DNA from: Chloroflexota bacterium
GTDB taxonomy: Bacteria; Chloroflexota; Anaerolineae; Anaerolineales; UBA4823
NCBI GenBank assembly: GCA_029557965.1
Contig: JAKQIM010000043.1
Coordinates: 22,842-86,841, forward strand
Direction of reading: 5' to 3'
DNA: 64,000 nucleotides
Part shown: piece by piece, positions 63,891 to 64,000 of the stretch
Layout: each line of letters starts with the position of its first letter
How positions within the stretch are numbered: position 1 is the stretch's first letter
The notes under the pieces: model-generated
Database searches by the model: none
The model's input: the letters and a program-made list of their open reading frames with translations, nothing else
Told to the model about the DNA's origin: nothing
Made by a program: the position numbers and the translations under genes

Positions 63891-64000
63891 TGCGGTGGGT
63901 AACGTGACAACGATCAAGGACTACCTGGCAGCCGGGGGCACGCAGACGCAGACCTTTGGCTACGACGCCCTGGACCGCCTGGCGGGCGCAACTGCCACGG
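63862..64000 (+). pseudogene. RHS/YD-repeat fragment cut by the window edge
   Basis: From 63865 the frame reads L-Q-K-L-Y-Y-T-Y-D-A-V-G-N-V-T-T-I-K-D-Y, then T-F-G-Y-D-A-L-D-R-L-A-G-A-T, two units of the YD repeat of RHS proteins, which are large secreted toxins or wall-bound proteins. It has no start codon of its own in frame and is +1 to the preceding ORF. The gene continues past the window. Confidence 0.6.

Overview
The window looks like a chromosomal contig from an uncultured member of the Chloroflexota, probably Anaerolineae. This is inferred from gene content and style: Thr/Pro-rich linkers in secreted proteins, a BcsB-type protein without a classical bcs operon, a kinase–beta-propeller receptor, many family-4 glycosyltransferases, AGGAG ribosome binding sites and moderately high GC. 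No rRNA, tRNA, CRISPR array, prophage or insertion sequence was recognised. Genes are tightly packed. The only stretch over 300 bases without a convincing intact gene is the right end (63666-64000), which holds a signal-peptide-like ORF and an out-of-frame RHS/YD-repeat fragment.

Layout. 1-2420 (minus): partial aldo/keto reductase, inositol-monophosphatase-family protein, MFS exporter. 2528-10902 (minus): MtaD-type amidohydrolase fused to a CYTH domain, CinA-like protein, and a branched-chain amino acid type (Liv) ABC operon whose binding-protein gene has lost its 5' half at a junction with a cyclic-nucleotide-binding protein gene near 10900. 11445-15971: a secreted P-domain/C39 protein, then a membrane protein and gyrB on the plus strand. 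16070-31318 (minus): a 12-gene exopolysaccharide operon (initiating sugar transferase, four GT4 and one GT2 glycosyltransferases, flippase, polymerase/ligase, Wzz-like protein, BcsB-like protein, polysaccharide deacetylase) with two degenerate GGDEF-like proteins. 31547-36398 (plus): a double-PH/zinc-ribbon protein and a receptor Ser/Thr kinase.

36454-42636 (minus) is the most striking block. It encodes a fatty-acyl-AMP ligase, an acyl carrier protein, two SGNH-like secreted proteins, an MBOAT acyltransferase, a 39-residue single-pass membrane peptide ending W-I-Y-Q-G-F, and a lipoprotein. Part for part this matches DltA, DltC, DltD, DltB and DltX of the D-alanylation machinery, but with a fatty-acid-type activating enzyme. 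It is probably an envelope or exopolysaccharide acylation system, and the tiny DltX-like gene is easily missed.

42791-44601 (plus): folD and a pyruvate-phosphate-dikinase/PEP-synthase regulator. 44722-62723 (plus): a purine/ureide cluster with 8-oxoguanine-type deaminase, adenine deaminase, GntR/UTRA regulator, YgeY-type M20 hydrolase, two divergent carbamoyltransferases, carbamate kinase, a BMP-type nucleoside ABC importer and a threonine-synthase-like enzyme. It suggests uptake and deamination of purines, with ATP recovered from carbamoyl phosphate. The promoter is flanked and overlapped by GntR-like operators. Two glycosyltransferase genes are embedded in the cluster and a further GT2 gene follows it.
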